Shown: positions 8,767 through 17,924 of the stretch, in pieces | How positions within the stretch are numbered: the stretch's first letter is position 1 | Layout of the letters: every line of letters starts with the position of its first letter | Assembly (NCBI GenBank): GCA_964559125.1 | Contig: CAZLGW010000010.1 | Location: 62,001-126,000, forward strand | Reading direction: 5' to 3' | DNA from: Ravibacter sp964559125 | GTDB taxonomy: Bacteria; Bacteroidota; Bacteroidia; Cytophagales; Spirosomataceae | Length of the DNA stretch: 64,000 nucleotides | Translations under genes and position numbers: made by a program | Notes under the pieces: model-generated | The model's input: only the letters and a program-made list of their open reading frames with translations | Databases searched by the model: none | What the model was told of the DNA's origin: nothing

Positions 8767-10494
8767 CTATAACCGGAATTTTTCAAAAGAACTCCTGATT
8801 TGCTCCAACACCCTCCTGCTTTCTTCAGGGTCGGTGAATATTTCAAGCAAGCCCGGGCCTTTGGCATCTGCAAACTTCCGGATTGTTTTTTCCAGCTCTG
8901 TCGGTTGCCTCATCTCCTCATATGTAATGCCCGCGTCTCCGGCGGTGGCCCTTGCTGTAAAATTGTGCTTTGTTTCGAAGAACCTGCCTAGCTCCGGCTG
9001 CTCCCGGGGACCGTCTATCAGCCGGAAAATATTGCCGCCTCCGTTGTTGAGCACAACGATTTTCAGATTCTGAGGGAAGTTCTCCAGCAGGAAGCCGTTC
9101 CGGTCGTAGAGGAACGATATGTCTCCCACGATAAGGTATACCGGTTTCGCAGAAGCCAGCGCGCTTCCGATGGCAGTGCTGACGCAGCCGTCTATGCCGC
9201 TCGTTCCGCGGTTGGCCCATACGTTCTGCCGGAGCCCGAGTCTTTTGAGGAGATTGGCGTGCCGAACCGGCATACTGTTCCCAAGGTGCAGAAAAGCGCC
9301 TTCAGGAAGTGCAGAAGCCAGGTAGTATATTGATGTTAAATCATCTAACAATGTTAATTTCCTGTTAACCTGCTCAGATACGATCCTTGCGGCAAGGTAT
9401 TCGTCTCTCAGCCATTCCTGTTTAAATCCGTCATTGTTAGCTTCATGCTGCTCCACGAATCTCTTATAATCGATGTCCTCCAGCATCTTCCTGAAAAAAA
9501 ATTCCGGGGCAACCGGTATCTGCAGGGTCAGGGATTGAAAAGAGTCGACCAGGTGGGTTCCGGAACCTACATGCCAGTGCCGGCGGGGCGGATTCTTTCT
9601 TATAAAGTTTTTAAACCGTTTGGAAAGGAACGATTCCCCGAAAGTAATGAGCAGATCGGGCTGAAGGGACGGCTGCGGAGTATCAGCTTTCAGAAACACG
9701 TCCTGCATGGAAATAAAATCAGGGTGATTCCCCAGGTTTGCAGTAATATCGCCGAGCACCGGTATCTCCCATTCCTCTGTTATACGGCTGAGGGGCTCGC
9801 AGATTTCTTCGGAAAACATGCCCTGCCCGCCTGCTATGAGGATCCGGTCGGTTTCCTCCCACTCTTCCTGGAGCATATGCCAGCTTTCGACCGAAAGGTT
9901 GTGATAGGGTTCAAGCCGTCCGATCAGCCGGTTATGAGGATCCGGCATCCAGGTTTCGCCGGCAGAAGGGTAAAACGGTTCGCGAACCGGTACATTGAGG
10001 TGTACCGGACCTTTAGGGAATGTATTTGCAGAAAGGAAAACATCATTGGCAACGCGGTTGGCATACCAGCGGCTATCGGGGTGACCGGTATCGCAAGGCA
10101 GCTCAAATGCCTTTTTAACATTCTTTCCGAACAATTCCATCTGGTAAATAGTCTGGCCGTCCTGCTGATTTACCCATTCCTTCGGGCGGTCGGCGGTCAG
10201 GACCAGCAACGGGACCTGCTGAAAATATGCTTCGGCTACGGCAGGGGCGAAATTATAAGCAGCAGTCCCCGAAGTACATACGACTGCGACCGGACGTCCT
10301 AGCTCCAGGGCAAGTCCCAGCGCGATAAAGCCGGCCGATCTTTCATCAACCGAAACGATCGTAGTGATAGCCTTGTTACGGGCAAATGCCAGTGTCAGGG
10401 CAGCGCTTCTTGATCCCGGGCAAATTACGGCGTGGGTAAGGCCATGCTGTGCGAATATATCTACGAGATTGACAATGGGTTGGATTACCGCCAT
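8767..10494 (-). CDS. menD: MenD, SEPHCHC synthase (menaquinone biosynthesis)
   Basis: This ThDP-dependent enzyme joins 2-oxoglutarate (as a succinic semialdehyde unit) to isochorismate early in menaquinone synthesis, in the cytoplasm. The 575-residue length fits the family. Diagnostic motifs are CPGSRSA (about 25-31), VDERSAGFIALG, CTSGTAAYNFAPAVAEA, LTADRP and DGQTI in the N-terminal domain. The C-terminal ThDP domain has GNSMPVRHA, NRGTSGIDGCVSTAIG and VGDISFLYDRNG, with a modified GDG-type motif as in MenD. The ATG lies just past the rpoD terminator, so it is probably transcribed separately. No other men genes are in the window. Confidence 0.95.
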   Translation of the reverse strand: MAVIQPIVNLVDIFAQHGLTHAVICPGSRSAALTLAFARNKAITTIVSVDERSAGFIALGLALELGRPVAVVCTSGTAAYNFAPAVAEAYFQQVPLLVLTADRPKEWVNQQDGQTIYQMELFGKNVKKAFELPCDTGHPDSRWYANRVANDVFLSANTFPKGPVHLNVPVREPFYPSAGETWMPDPHNRLIGRLEPYHNLSVESWHMLQEEWEETDRILIAGGQGMFSEEICEPLSRITEEWEIPVLGDITANLGNHPDFISMQDVFLKADTPQPSLQPDLLITFGESFLSKRFKNFIRKNPPRRHWHVGSGTHLVDSFQSLTLQIPVAPEFFFRKMLEDIDYKRFVEQHEANNDGFKQEWLRDEYLAARIVSEQVNRKLTLLDDLTSIYYLASALPEGAFLHLGNSMPVRHANLLKRLGLRQNVWANRGTSGIDGCVSTAIGSALASAKPVYLIVGDISFLYDRNGFLLENFPQNLKIVVLNNGGGNIFRLIDGPREQPELGRFFETKHNFTARATAGDAGITYEEMRQPTELEKTIRKFADAKGPGLLEIFTDPEESRRVLEQIRSSFEKFRL

Positions 10495-10499
10495 GGATT

Positions 10500-10534
10500 C
10501 AAAAAATAAGCCCCATCTATTGAGGATGAGGCTT
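10500..10534 (-). terminator. Rho-independent terminator of rpoD
   Basis: Read on the minus strand, 26 bases after the rpoD stop, there is a stem AAGCCTCATC / GATGGGGCTT with one G-T wobble and a 7-base loop, followed by ATTTTTTG. It separates rpoD from the menD start about six bases further on. Confidence 0.75.
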
Positions 10535-10560
10535 GTGTAGCTTTAAACTTATCGTTACCG

Positions 10561-11424
10561 TCAGCCCAGGTAAGTTTTCAGGGCTTTGCTTCTCGAAGCG
10601 TGACGCAGCCTCCTGATCGCTTTTTCTTTTATCTGGCGTACCCGTTCGCGGGTAAGGTTGAACTTCTCCCCTATCTCCTCAAGCGTCATGGCATGCTCTC
10701 CGTTAAGGCCGAAGTAAAGCGCTATTACGTCGGCCTCGCGCTGCGTAAGCGTAGACAACGCCCTTTGTACCTCCTTACGAAGCGATTCGTTTACCAGACC
10801 GCTGTCCGGTTTATCGTCGGTATCGTTCTCCAGCACATCGAGCAGGCTGTTTTCTTCGCCTTGTACGAAAGGGGCGTCCATCGATACGTGCCGCCCGGAT
10901 ATTTTCATGGTATCCACCACTTCCGACGAAGAAATCTCAAGCACTTCAGCAAGCTCTTCAGGAGAAGGCTCACGCTCGAAACGCTGTTCCAGTTCGGAGA
11001 ACGTCTTCGAGATTTTATTCAGGGAACCAACCCTGTTCAACGGAAGCCTGACAATCCGGGATTGTTCGGCCAGGGCCTGAAGGATAGACTGGCGGATCCA
11101 CCAGACCGCGTAAGAGATAAACTTGAAACCGCGGGTCTCGTCAAATCTTTGCGCCGCCTTGATAAGTCCCAAATTCCCTTCATTGATAAGATCTCCTAGA
11201 GAAAGGCCCTGATTCTGGTATTGTTTTGCTACCGAAACCACAAACCGTAGGTTGGCTTTGGTCAAGCGTTCCAGCGAAAGCTGATCCCCGTTCCTTATCT
11301 TCTGGGCCAGGATCACCTCTTCGTCCGGTGTCAGCAAATCTACCTTTCCAATCTCCTGAAGATACTTGTCCAGCGACTGGCTTTCTCTGTTGGTGATTTG
11401 CTTGCTTATCTTAAGCTGTCTCAT
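10561..11424 (-). CDS. rpoD: Primary RNA polymerase sigma factor (RpoD/SigA type)
   Basis: The 287-residue length and sequence match the short housekeeping sigma factor of Bacteroidota, which lacks most of region 1.1. It starts MRQLKISKQITNRESQSLDKYLQEIGKV. Region 2 has LRFVVSVAKQYQNQGLSLGDL, GNLGLIKAA and RFDETRGFKFISYAVWWIRQSI; region 3 has RIVRLPLNRV; region 4 has LTLEEIGEKFNLTRERVRQIKEKAI-type recognition (MTLEEIG..NLTRERVRQ). It directs core polymerase to the TTTG/TAnnTTTG promoters seen in this window. It lies 73 bp after pnp and ends at a clear terminator. Confidence 0.97.
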   Translation of the reverse strand: MRQLKISKQITNRESQSLDKYLQEIGKVDLLTPDEEVILAQKIRNGDQLSLERLTKANLRFVVSVAKQYQNQGLSLGDLINEGNLGLIKAAQRFDETRGFKFISYAVWWIRQSILQALAEQSRIVRLPLNRVGSLNKISKTFSELEQRFEREPSPEELAEVLEISSSEVVDTMKISGRHVSMDAPFVQGEENSLLDVLENDTDDKPDSGLVNESLRKEVQRALSTLTQREADVIALYFGLNGEHAMTLEEIGEKFNLTRERVRQIKEKAIRRLRHASRSKALKTYLG

Positions 11425-11497
11425 GCTATATTTTTACTATTTTCACTTCGTATACTAACGAACATTTATAGTGTTGTGTCGAACCTATAACATTTCG

Positions 11498-13642
11498 TTA
11501 TCTGGTTTTGTTCTCCGGTCGTGGTAATAATACCTTTCTGGATAAACGGAATTTCCCGGTCTTTTTGTCTATCTCTACCAATTTTACCTCCACTTCGTCG
11601 CCGACAGACAATACTCCCTCCACAGTTTCAAGCCTTTCCCAGACGATTTCGGAGATATGCAGAAGCCCGTCTTTGCCCGGCATGAACTCCACAAACGCCC
11701 CAAAAGGCATAATAGTCTTCACAACTCCCTTATATACTTCACCAACCTCCGGAACGGCTACTATACCCTTCACTCTCGATACCGCTTTATCCATGGAGGC
11801 CTTATCAGCGGAAAATATACTCACATAACCGTAATTATCTTTTTCCTCGATGTTGACGGTAGCGCCTGATTCTTTCTGGATTTCCTGCACAACTTTACCT
11901 CCGGGCCCGATTACCGCACCTATCTGGTCTTTGTCGATCCTGATCACAATTGCACGCGGAGTATGGGGTTTCAGATCCGGACGGGTTTCCTCAATGGTCT
12001 TATTCATTTCATTAAGGATATGAAGACGACCGGCCTTAGCCTGCTGCAACGCTTCCGAAAGAACACTGAAAGAGAGCCCGTCTACCTTGATATCCATCTG
12101 GCAGGCCGTAATACCGTTGGCGGTACCGGCTACTTTGAAATCCATGTCTCCAAGATGATCTTCATCCCCGAGGATGTCGGAAAGAATAGCATATTTGCCT
12201 GTTTCGGCATCAGATATCAGTCCCATAGCGATACCTGAAACCTGTCCTTTCACCTTAAGACCCGAATCCATCAATGCCAGAGATCCCGCACAAACGGTAG
12301 CCATGGATGAAGAACCGTTTGATTCGAGTATATCTGAAACGATCCGTATCGTGTAGGGATTGTTCTCGTCGTCGGGTAATACTTTTTTGAGGGCTCTCAG
12401 GGCAAGATTACCATGCCCGACCTCTCTCCTGCCAGGACCGCGGTTAGGCTTTACTTCGCCGGTAGAGAACCCGGGGAAATTGTAGTGGAGCATGAAACGG
12501 CTGTAGCCGTAATTCATGGCGCTGTCGACAATCTGCTCGTCCAGCTTGGTACCCAGCGTAACGGTAGTAAGAGACTGGGTCTCCCCTCTTGTAAAAAGAG
12601 CCGAGCCATGCGCTTTGGGTAAGAAATCCACCTCACTTGCAATAGGACGTACCTGATCGAGCTGCCGGCCATCCAGCCTTTTACGCTCATCCAGGACCAG
12701 CCGGCGGGCTGCTTCCCACTCAAGGTCATGAAAATACCTGCCCACCAGGTCGCCGTTCAGTTCTTCTCCTTCGGCAAGCCCACCTTCGAGATAGGCGACG
12801 AGTTCGTCTTTGATAGCGCTGATTCTTTCCTTGCGTTCCTGCTTGGAAGTACCCGCCTGGGCAACCTCATAAATACGCTGGTAGGCAAAGGCCCTTATTT
12901 TATCTCTCAGCACTTCGTCCTGCAGATCGCCTTCGTAAGCTCTTTTCTCTGTTTTCCCACAGGCCGCTTCAAACTCCTTAAGCGCGATACACTGTACCTT
13001 TATAGCTTCATGGGCAACCTTGATTGCCTCTACTACCTCCTCTTCGGAAGCTTCGCTCAGCTCTCCCTCCACCATGGTGATATCGCTCAGGGTAGCTCCT
13101 ACTATCAGGTCGATAGTGGCATCCTTCAGAGCTGTACTGGTAGGATTAATGACATACTCGCCGTTGATCTTGGCGACACGTACTTCCGAAACCGGCTTAT
13201 AAAAAGGTATATCGGAAGCCATCAGCGCTGCGGTAGCGGCCAGCGATGCAAGGGCATCGGGCAATGCGTTGTGATCGGCTGAGATCAGGTAGATATTGAT
13301 CTGGGTATCGCCGTGGTAATCTTCCGGGAACAAAGGACGTATAGCCCTGTCGACCAGGCGGCTGACGAGCACTTCATGGTCGGAAAGACGCCCTTCCCTT
13401 CTTTGAAAAGAGCCGGGAATACGACCAGCGGAGGCAAACTTCTCCTGGTAATCTACAGATAACGGGAGAAAATCGACACCCGGCCTGATTTCTCTGCTTG
13501 CTACTACGGTGGCCAACAACATCGTGTCGCCCATTCTGACAACAACAGAGCCGTCTGCCTGTTTGGCCAGTTTTCCTGTTTCCAGCGTTATATTACGCCC
13601 GTCGGGAAGTGTGATGGTTTTAGAAATAATATTAAAATGCAT
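11498..13642 (-). CDS. pnp: Polyribonucleotide nucleotidyltransferase (PNPase)
   Basis: This 714-residue enzyme degrades RNA 3' to 5' by phosphorolysis. Two RNase PH-like domains are visible (first: DTMLLATVVASREIRPG, GSFQRREGR; second: ALFTRGETQSLTTVTLG, NFPGFSTGE). A KH domain (IGAVIGPGGKVVQEIQ, about residue 570) and an S1 domain (VYKGVVKTIMPFGAFVEF) follow. The gene lies downstream of rpsO, the order known in many bacteria. A strong hairpin lies in the 190-bp spacer, where E. coli has its RNase III autoregulation site. Confidence 0.97.
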   Translation of the reverse strand: MHFNIISKTITLPDGRNITLETGKLAKQADGSVVVRMGDTMLLATVVASREIRPGVDFLPLSVDYQEKFASAGRIPGSFQRREGRLSDHEVLVSRLVDRAIRPLFPEDYHGDTQINIYLISADHNALPDALASLAATAALMASDIPFYKPVSEVRVAKINGEYVINPTSTALKDATIDLIVGATLSDITMVEGELSEASEEEVVEAIKVAHEAIKVQCIALKEFEAACGKTEKRAYEGDLQDEVLRDKIRAFAYQRIYEVAQAGTSKQERKERISAIKDELVAYLEGGLAEGEELNGDLVGRYFHDLEWEAARRLVLDERKRLDGRQLDQVRPIASEVDFLPKAHGSALFTRGETQSLTTVTLGTKLDEQIVDSAMNYGYSRFMLHYNFPGFSTGEVKPNRGPGRREVGHGNLALRALKKVLPDDENNPYTIRIVSDILESNGSSSMATVCAGSLALMDSGLKVKGQVSGIAMGLISDAETGKYAILSDILGDEDHLGDMDFKVAGTANGITACQMDIKVDGLSFSVLSEALQQAKAGRLHILNEMNKTIEETRPDLKPHTPRAIVIRIDKDQIGAVIGPGGKVVQEIQKESGATVNIEEKDNYGYVSIFSADKASMDKAVSRVKGIVAVPEVGEVYKGVVKTIMPFGAFVEFMPGKDGLLHISEIVWERLETVEGVLSVGDEVEVKLVEIDKKTGKFRLSRKVLLPRPENKTR

Positions 13643-13781
13643 AATCTTTTTTTACAATAAGCCGCGGTTTCCACCATACTTTCTTAAATCCCGATCATTT
13701 CGCTGGATTTAAAAGTTGACTGGCTTGCTTTTATATTGATGTTTTTTCGTTTTTTTTAAATTGACTGGCAGAATGGCTCAA

Positions 13782-13825
13782 TACGAAGTCAGGGAGCCCT
13801 GTTTTTAAGGCTCCCTGACTTCGTA
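13782..13825. promoter_or_regulatory. 17-bp perfect hairpin between rpsO and pnp
   Basis: Positions 13782-13798 and 13809-13825 are exact reverse complements with a 10-base loop. On the transcribed (minus) strand the hairpin starts eight bases after the rpsO stop. No T-run follows on that strand, so it is not a standard intrinsic terminator. It may be a partial terminator, an mRNA 3'-end stabiliser, or an RNase III site controlling pnp, by analogy with the E. coli rpsO-pnp leader. Confidence 0.65.
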
Positions 13826-13832
13826 AATTTCA

Positions 13833-14108
13833 CTACTTACGCAAACCAAGCTCGGCGATAATAGCGCGGTAGCGCTCTATATCTGTCCTGTTGAGATAAT
13901 CCAGCAAGCGTCTTCTTTTACCCACCAGTTGAAGCAACCCTCTGCGTGAGGCGTTGTCTTTCTTGTGAACTTTAAGATGCTCGGTCAGGTGATTTATCCT
14001 GAAGGTGAAGAGTGCAATTTGTGATTCCGGGGAACCAGTGTCCTGAGCAGATTTATTGAAACCCCGCGACGCAAAGATTTCCTTTTTCTTTTCCGTGGTT
14101 AAATACAT
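13833..14108 (-). CDS. rpsO: 30S ribosomal protein S15
   Basis: The 91-residue product matches S15: GSPESQIALFTFRINHLTEHLKVHKKD, then SRRGLLQLVGKRRRLLDYL. S15 binds 16S rRNA in the platform of the small subunit. Length and start (MYLTTEKKKEIF) are normal for the phylum. It is upstream of pnp on the same strand. Confidence 0.97.
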   Translation of the reverse strand: MYLTTEKKKEIFASRGFNKSAQDTGSPESQIALFTFRINHLTEHLKVHKKDNASRRGLLQLVGKRRRLLDYLNRTDIERYRAIIAELGLRK

Positions 14109-14203
14109 AATTGTAACAACAGATTTTTATAAAATTTAAAAACTGCGCGAAGGTAGTTTCTTTTTTTCGTAAATGCAAACGGCGGTCAGCTATCAGACAT
14201 CAG

Positions 14204-15721
14204 CTATACATCAGCCATTTCGGGAGCCGGGACGGCAGAGGCATTTTTCCCTGCAAAACGCTGCTTTATCCGGTTGATCATCATGACATATACATCCTTA
14301 TCAAAAAGCCTGGAGTCGTTCCTGGCCCTGTCGGTAAAATATATCCCGAACAGCAGCAGCACCGAATTCGACATCCAGATCCCCAGGTACACGTTCATAT
14401 TTTCCTCCTTGATGTATTTCTCTCCCTGGATATTCATCACATACATCAGGATGTAGAAGACAATTGAAATAAGCACGGGCATCCCGAAGCCGCCTTTTTT
14501 AATAATAGCGCCCAAAGGAGCGCCGATCAGCACGAGGATAAGACAGGATAACGCTCCCGCAAATTTTTTCTGCTTCTCCAGCGCATAGGCGTTTCCTTCT
14601 GTCAGCTTGTTTTTGAGGTATATTATATTCGTGGAAGCAAACCCGGCGACGCTCGATGCAGAGCTCCTGGCAGTTTCCCTTATCACTTTCTCCAGGCTGT
14701 CGGATGCGTTTACTGCTAGCAGCGAATCCACCCACGGTCCCGGCTGAACGTTGCGCAGGTAAGTAGAATCTTCCGTTTTAAAATTATAGGTATAATACTG
14801 CTTGCTACTAGGGTACAGGTTCTTCCTGCTTATCTCGTAATCACGCTTCACCGAATCCGCTGCATGGGTCAGCTCTTGAACGTTCTTCATATACGCATGG
14901 TATTTGAAGGCTTCTTCGTCAGATCTTTTAATACCGAAAGACGATAAACTGACCACGAGCTTGTAATTATCAAAGCGGTTGCGCATAAAGCTGGCAGGGT
15001 CGGCCACCTCCGGGGCTGCGGTATAGGAAACCCTGCCTCCCGACGAAAGGCCGTCCACCACTTCCTGGTAATTATTCCCGTTAAACAATTCAAAAACCAG
15101 GTAGCTGTTATCGTTTATAGTATACATTTTACCTGAATCCGCCAGGATCACCTCGGTGTTTCCCCTTTCAAAAGATCTTGAATCGTGCTTGTAAATCACC
15201 ATTCCTAGCATGGTATTACCGTCAGGCATTTTCTTGTCCACCTTAATGCTGTAGCCCGGCAGGTCGTTGTAAAAGATCCCTTCCTTGATCTTCATGATCG
15301 GTTTGGCTTCCCTGATATCGTACAGGAGGCTGTAGGCTTTGAGGTTAGCCCAGGGAGCGACCCTGTCATTGAAAATGAAAGACACGCCGCTGATGAACAA
15401 TGCGATAAAAAACATAGGAGTCATTACCCTGGTCATGGAAATACCGGCGCTCTTGATGGCGGTCAGCTCAAAAAACTCACCCAGATTACCGTAGGTCATC
15501 AGTGAGGCCAGCAGCAGCGCCAGGGGAAGCGCGTTCGGGACCGTACTGAGCGCGAAATAGCCGAACAGCGTACCTATATCGATCAGGGAAACGTCTTTGG
15601 AAACAAAATCGTCAATATAAAAAATCACAACTTTCATCAGGAAGATGAAAATCACGACCGATAAAGTTACCAGAAAAGGACCCCAGAATGATTTTAAAAT
15701 AAGCTTATCCAGCTTTTTCAT
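14204..15721 (-). CDS. LptF/LptG-family lipopolysaccharide export permease
   Basis: This inner-membrane permease of the Lpt ABC machine extracts lipopolysaccharide for transport to the outer membrane. It has N-terminal helices (GPFLVTLSVVIFIFLMKVVIFY; YFALSTVPNALPLALLLASLM; a third near residue 105), then a long periplasmic beta-jellyroll region. Three C-terminal helices follow (SCLILVLIGAPLGAIIKKGG onward). The ATG at 15721 overlaps the stop of the START-like gene in a TGATG, preferred over the TTG one codon earlier. Which of LptF or LptG it corresponds to cannot be told here. Confidence 0.88.
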   Translation of the reverse strand: MKKLDKLILKSFWGPFLVTLSVVIFIFLMKVVIFYIDDFVSKDVSLIDIGTLFGYFALSTVPNALPLALLLASLMTYGNLGEFFELTAIKSAGISMTRVMTPMFFIALFISGVSFIFNDRVAPWANLKAYSLLYDIREAKPIMKIKEGIFYNDLPGYSIKVDKKMPDGNTMLGMVIYKHDSRSFERGNTEVILADSGKMYTINDNSYLVFELFNGNNYQEVVDGLSSGGRVSYTAAPEVADPASFMRNRFDNYKLVVSLSSFGIKRSDEEAFKYHAYMKNVQELTHAADSVKRDYEISRKNLYPSSKQYYTYNFKTEDSTYLRNVQPGPWVDSLLAVNASDSLEKVIRETARSSASSVAGFASTNIIYLKNKLTEGNAYALEKQKKFAGALSCLILVLIGAPLGAIIKKGGFGMPVLISIVFYILMYVMNIQGEKYIKEENMNVYLGIWMSNSVLLLFGIYFTDRARNDSRLFDKDVYVMMINRIKQRFAGKNASAVPAPEMADV

Positions 15722-16113
15722 CAACTACCTACTATTTCTTTCAATCGGTCTATAAAACCATTCCACAAAGAATATAGTTCCTGTTCATCGGAAGTAGAGG
15801 AATAATCGGTAACCTTCAGATAAGTAGAATGAGTGAGGTCGCTTACATCAAGCTTGAACTCTATATAATTCCGGTTTTCCTCTTCGGGAGGGGAGCCTAC
15901 GAACTCGAACTTCACTACCCTGTTAAGCCGCTGGGATACAAGATGTGCCATATGACTTTCGCCGTCCCACTGAATATCAAAGGTCTGATCGGGTAAAACG
16001 ATCACCTTGTCTGCAAACCACTGTTCCAGCCCAGACGCAGTGCTGAAGTAAGGAAACAACACTTTAGGTGATGATTTCAATTCATATTCAGCAACGAATT
16101 TATACTTCTCCAT
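15721..16113 (-). CDS. START-like (SRPBCC) domain protein
   Basis: From the ATG at 16113 the product has 130 residues: MEKYKFVAEYELKSSPKVLFPYFSTASGLEQWFADKV. This is the typical N-terminus of the small START-like/AHSA1-type proteins of Bacteroidota, with the hydrophobic-pocket fold. Later segments FDIQWDGESH and FEFVGSPPEEENRNYIEFKL fit. The open frame reaches back to 16281, but that extension looks non-coding and includes a CACAGAG-type repeat. It overlaps the permease gene by one base (TGATG), so translation is probably coupled. Ligand unknown. Confidence 0.8.
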   Translation of the reverse strand: MEKYKFVAEYELKSSPKVLFPYFSTASGLEQWFADKVIVLPDQTFDIQWDGESHMAHLVSQRLNRVVKFEFVGSPPEEENRNYIEFKLDVSDLTHSTYLKVTDYSSTSDEQELYSLWNGFIDRLKEIVGS

Positions 16114-16263
16114 ACTTTTTATGTTTAAACGACAAATAGGCTCAAAACGGGCTCGGTTGTCAAAGTACAAAAACATTTTAAACTTCCCAATTAAAGGTGG
16201 AATGTTTTCTTTCCCTATAGATGGAGTACGGCAGGAAAAGTAGCGGGAATAAATGATGCCGGT

Positions 16264-16310
16264 TGGGACACAGAGCGCCACGGAGGAAAAAAGAGGACCA
16301 CAGAGAGGGC
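16264..16310. repeat. Single CACAGAG-type repeat arm
   Basis: The stretch contains ACACAGAGCGCCACGGAGG, an A-rich spacer and GACCACAGAGAG. It matches the right arm of the inverted repeat at 8649-8740 and has no opposite partner arm nearby. It lies upstream of the START-like gene. Confidence 0.55.
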
Positions 16311-16360
16311 TTTATTCCTGTTCCGAATATCCGGTCGGAATAAATAAAACCTTACTCAGC

Positions 16361-16390
16361 TTGTCTTTTTAGAAAGTATCCTTACTTTTG
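16361..16390 (+). promoter_or_regulatory. Bacteroidota promoter of the tRNA-Met gene
   Basis: TTG (16361-16363), 19 bases, then TACTTTTG (16383-16390), a full match to the -7 consensus TAnnTTTG. Transcription would start about six bases on, just before the tRNA at 16405. Confidence 0.7.
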
Positions 16391-16404
16391 CACTCGAATT
16401 CGAC

Positions 16405-16478
16405 GGCGGGGTAGCTCAGATGGTTAGAGCGCAGGATTCATAACCCTGAGGTCGGCAGTTCGATCCTGCTCCCCGCTA
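16405..16478 (+). tRNA. tRNA with CAT anticodon (elongator Met type)
   Basis: The 74-base sequence folds as a tRNA: acceptor stem GGCGGGG/CCCCGCT closed by G-T at the end, D arm GCTC..GAGC, anticodon arm with loop TTCATAA (anticodon CAT at loop positions 3-5), and T arm GGCAG TTCGATC CTGCT. CCA is not encoded. CAT anticodons can belong to elongator Met, initiator Met or lysidine-modified Ile; the paired G1-T72 end argues against an initiator. An A-C mismatch closes the anticodon stem next to the loop. Confidence 0.93.
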
Positions 16479-16482
16479 CTTG

Positions 16483-16515
16483 AGGAGACACCCCATACAG
16501 GTTGTCTCCTTTTTT
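16483..16515 (+). terminator. Intrinsic terminator after the tRNA
   Basis: GGAGACA (16484-16490) pairs with TGTCTCC (16503-16509) and is followed directly by a run of six T. It starts five bases after the tRNA end. Confidence 0.85.
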
Positions 16516-16549
16516 AATTGCAGCCGGATATCTGCCTGTTTTTCCCGGT

Positions 16550-17338
16550 TTACTCACATTTTGCCAATATCTCACGTGCGAGCAATGCGGCTACCCGTGC
16601 ATTTTCTTCATCGTCGCTGCCGACCTTGACTTTGAGCCGAAACTCGGCTGTTCCGGCCAGTACATAGAATTTGGTGCCAAAATATAGGTCGTCTATTGCT
16701 TCTCTTTCCCAATAGGCGCTATTTCCGACATTGGCTACGGGATGGAATTTCATATTCTGTCTTGCCTTTACCATTGATTTCATAGACTTGCGTTCTTCTT
16801 CCGGCTTGTCCCGGAACTGTTGATCTATCCGGGCTTCCATTTCCTGATACTCCTTTTCGCTGAGTTGTCCATAGGCGCGCTCGAAAGAGGACAACGCTTG
16901 CTCAGGAGAATTTTTGCTGAAGCCAAACCTCTCAATAGCAACGATATTTTCATCCTTTCTCGGCATTTCCATAGTATTAGAACCGGCTTTTACTTTCACA
17001 ATCATATCAGGACGGTCACTAGGCCATTTATAGCTGCATTCGTTATGCTCTTTGGAAACCCTGCTTTCCTTGTATTTCAATTCTATGGCACCCGGGTCAC
17101 TGACAGGCACATGCTTAAGTATATCCTCCATAGTCAGCATTTTGCTGTAGTCGTAGTCAAAGTCTTCGAAACATTTGACATTGTATTTCTTTGATTTGCT
17201 TTTCTCTGTCGAGGATGCCGCGGCGGTTTCGGCTACTCCAAGGCGGGCCTCCTCCCCGCTATTGGTATTGCTGCCGCCGCAGGCCATGAACAATAATGTA
17301 GCGGCTGATGCCAGGAGGTAATGTTTTAGCATTTTCAT
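16550..17338 (-). CDS. Hypothetical lipoprotein
   Basis: The 262-residue product has a lipoprotein signal peptide ending LLFMAC (Cys 20) followed by a Gly/Ser/Asn linker, so it should be anchored in a membrane facing the periplasm. The mature part is highly charged, with a helical stretch (SEKEYQEMEARIDQQF...EEERKSMKSMVKARQ) and C-terminal strands (GTKFYVLAGTAEFRLKVKV). I do not recognise the family. It lies near another small lipoprotein gene on the same strand and ends close to the tRNA terminator. Confidence 0.75.
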   Translation of the reverse strand: MKMLKHYLLASAATLLFMACGGSNTNSGEEARLGVAETAAASSTEKSKSKKYNVKCFEDFDYDYSKMLTMEDILKHVPVSDPGAIELKYKESRVSKEHNECSYKWPSDRPDMIVKVKAGSNTMEMPRKDENIVAIERFGFSKNSPEQALSSFERAYGQLSEKEYQEMEARIDQQFRDKPEEERKSMKSMVKARQNMKFHPVANVGNSAYWEREAIDDLYFGTKFYVLAGTAEFRLKVKVGSDDEENARVAALLAREILAKCE

Positions 17339-17423
17339 ATTTGTTGGATTTAAAGGATTATTATTTCATGGTCAATAATTGCTCGAGCCGTATATCTCCG
17401 AAGGGTATACCGCTCCGTCGGCG

Positions 17424-17924
17424 TCAACACCCACACTCCCCGAAGACCGTCTTTCTTGCCGTCCGCCCATCTTTGGTCTCTACTTCCAGTATGCCAAAGT
17501 ATGAACCGACATAGTCGATCTGGTCGCTTTTGCGTAAATCCAGTTTGATTTCTACCTCTTCGTTTTTGCCCCGGATTTTGAATTCGATATCCGGGTTACT
17601 TTCCGATTCTTCCAGCACAACCTGTTGCATTTTGCCGTTTATCCTGACAAAACCCGTCTGCAGCAGATTATCGGCATAGAGAAACTCCCCTTTTCTGAAA
17701 GCTGCGCTATTTTCTGAAAACAGGCATGCACAGCCGTCTATCACTTCCGGAAGATCATTAAATGCCTCTAATACCAGCGGTTTACCCAACATAGAAGCAG
17801 CATTGTTTTTTACTTCCTCAGAGGTGGTATGCCCGCTGTTGTTGTTTTCATTGTTGGCATTTCCTGAACACGAAGTGAAAAGTACAGCGTACATAATAAA
17901 CATGAAGCGATAGAGTTGTTTCAT
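17424..17924 (-). CDS. Hypothetical small lipoprotein
   Basis: From the ATG at 17924 the product has 166 residues with a lipobox LFTSC (Cys 19) and a Asn-rich linker. The mature part carries a CAC pair (DGCACLFSENS) and ends in ECGC. The open frame extends upstream to 17978, but that would put extra residues ahead of the signal peptide. The FLYADN and FVRINGKMQQVVLEESE segments suggest a beta-sandwich. No family recognised. It is upstream of the other lipoprotein gene on the same strand. Confidence 0.7.
   Translation of the reverse strand: MKQLYRFMFIMYAVLFTSCSGNANNENNNSGHTTSEEVKNNAASMLGKPLVLEAFNDLPEVIDGCACLFSENSAAFRKGEFLYADNLLQTGFVRINGKMQQVVLEESESNPDIEFKIRGKNEEVEIKLDLRKSDQIDYVGSYFGILEVETKDGRTARKTVFGECGC

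Noticed and set aside
9445..10302. 285-codon plus-strand frame opposite menD
   Set aside because: Shadow of menD, which has full motif support on the minus strand.
16114..16281. N-terminal extension of the START-like protein
   Set aside because: The extra 56 codons do not look like protein and run into a CACAGAG repeat; the ATG at 16113 gives the family N-terminus.
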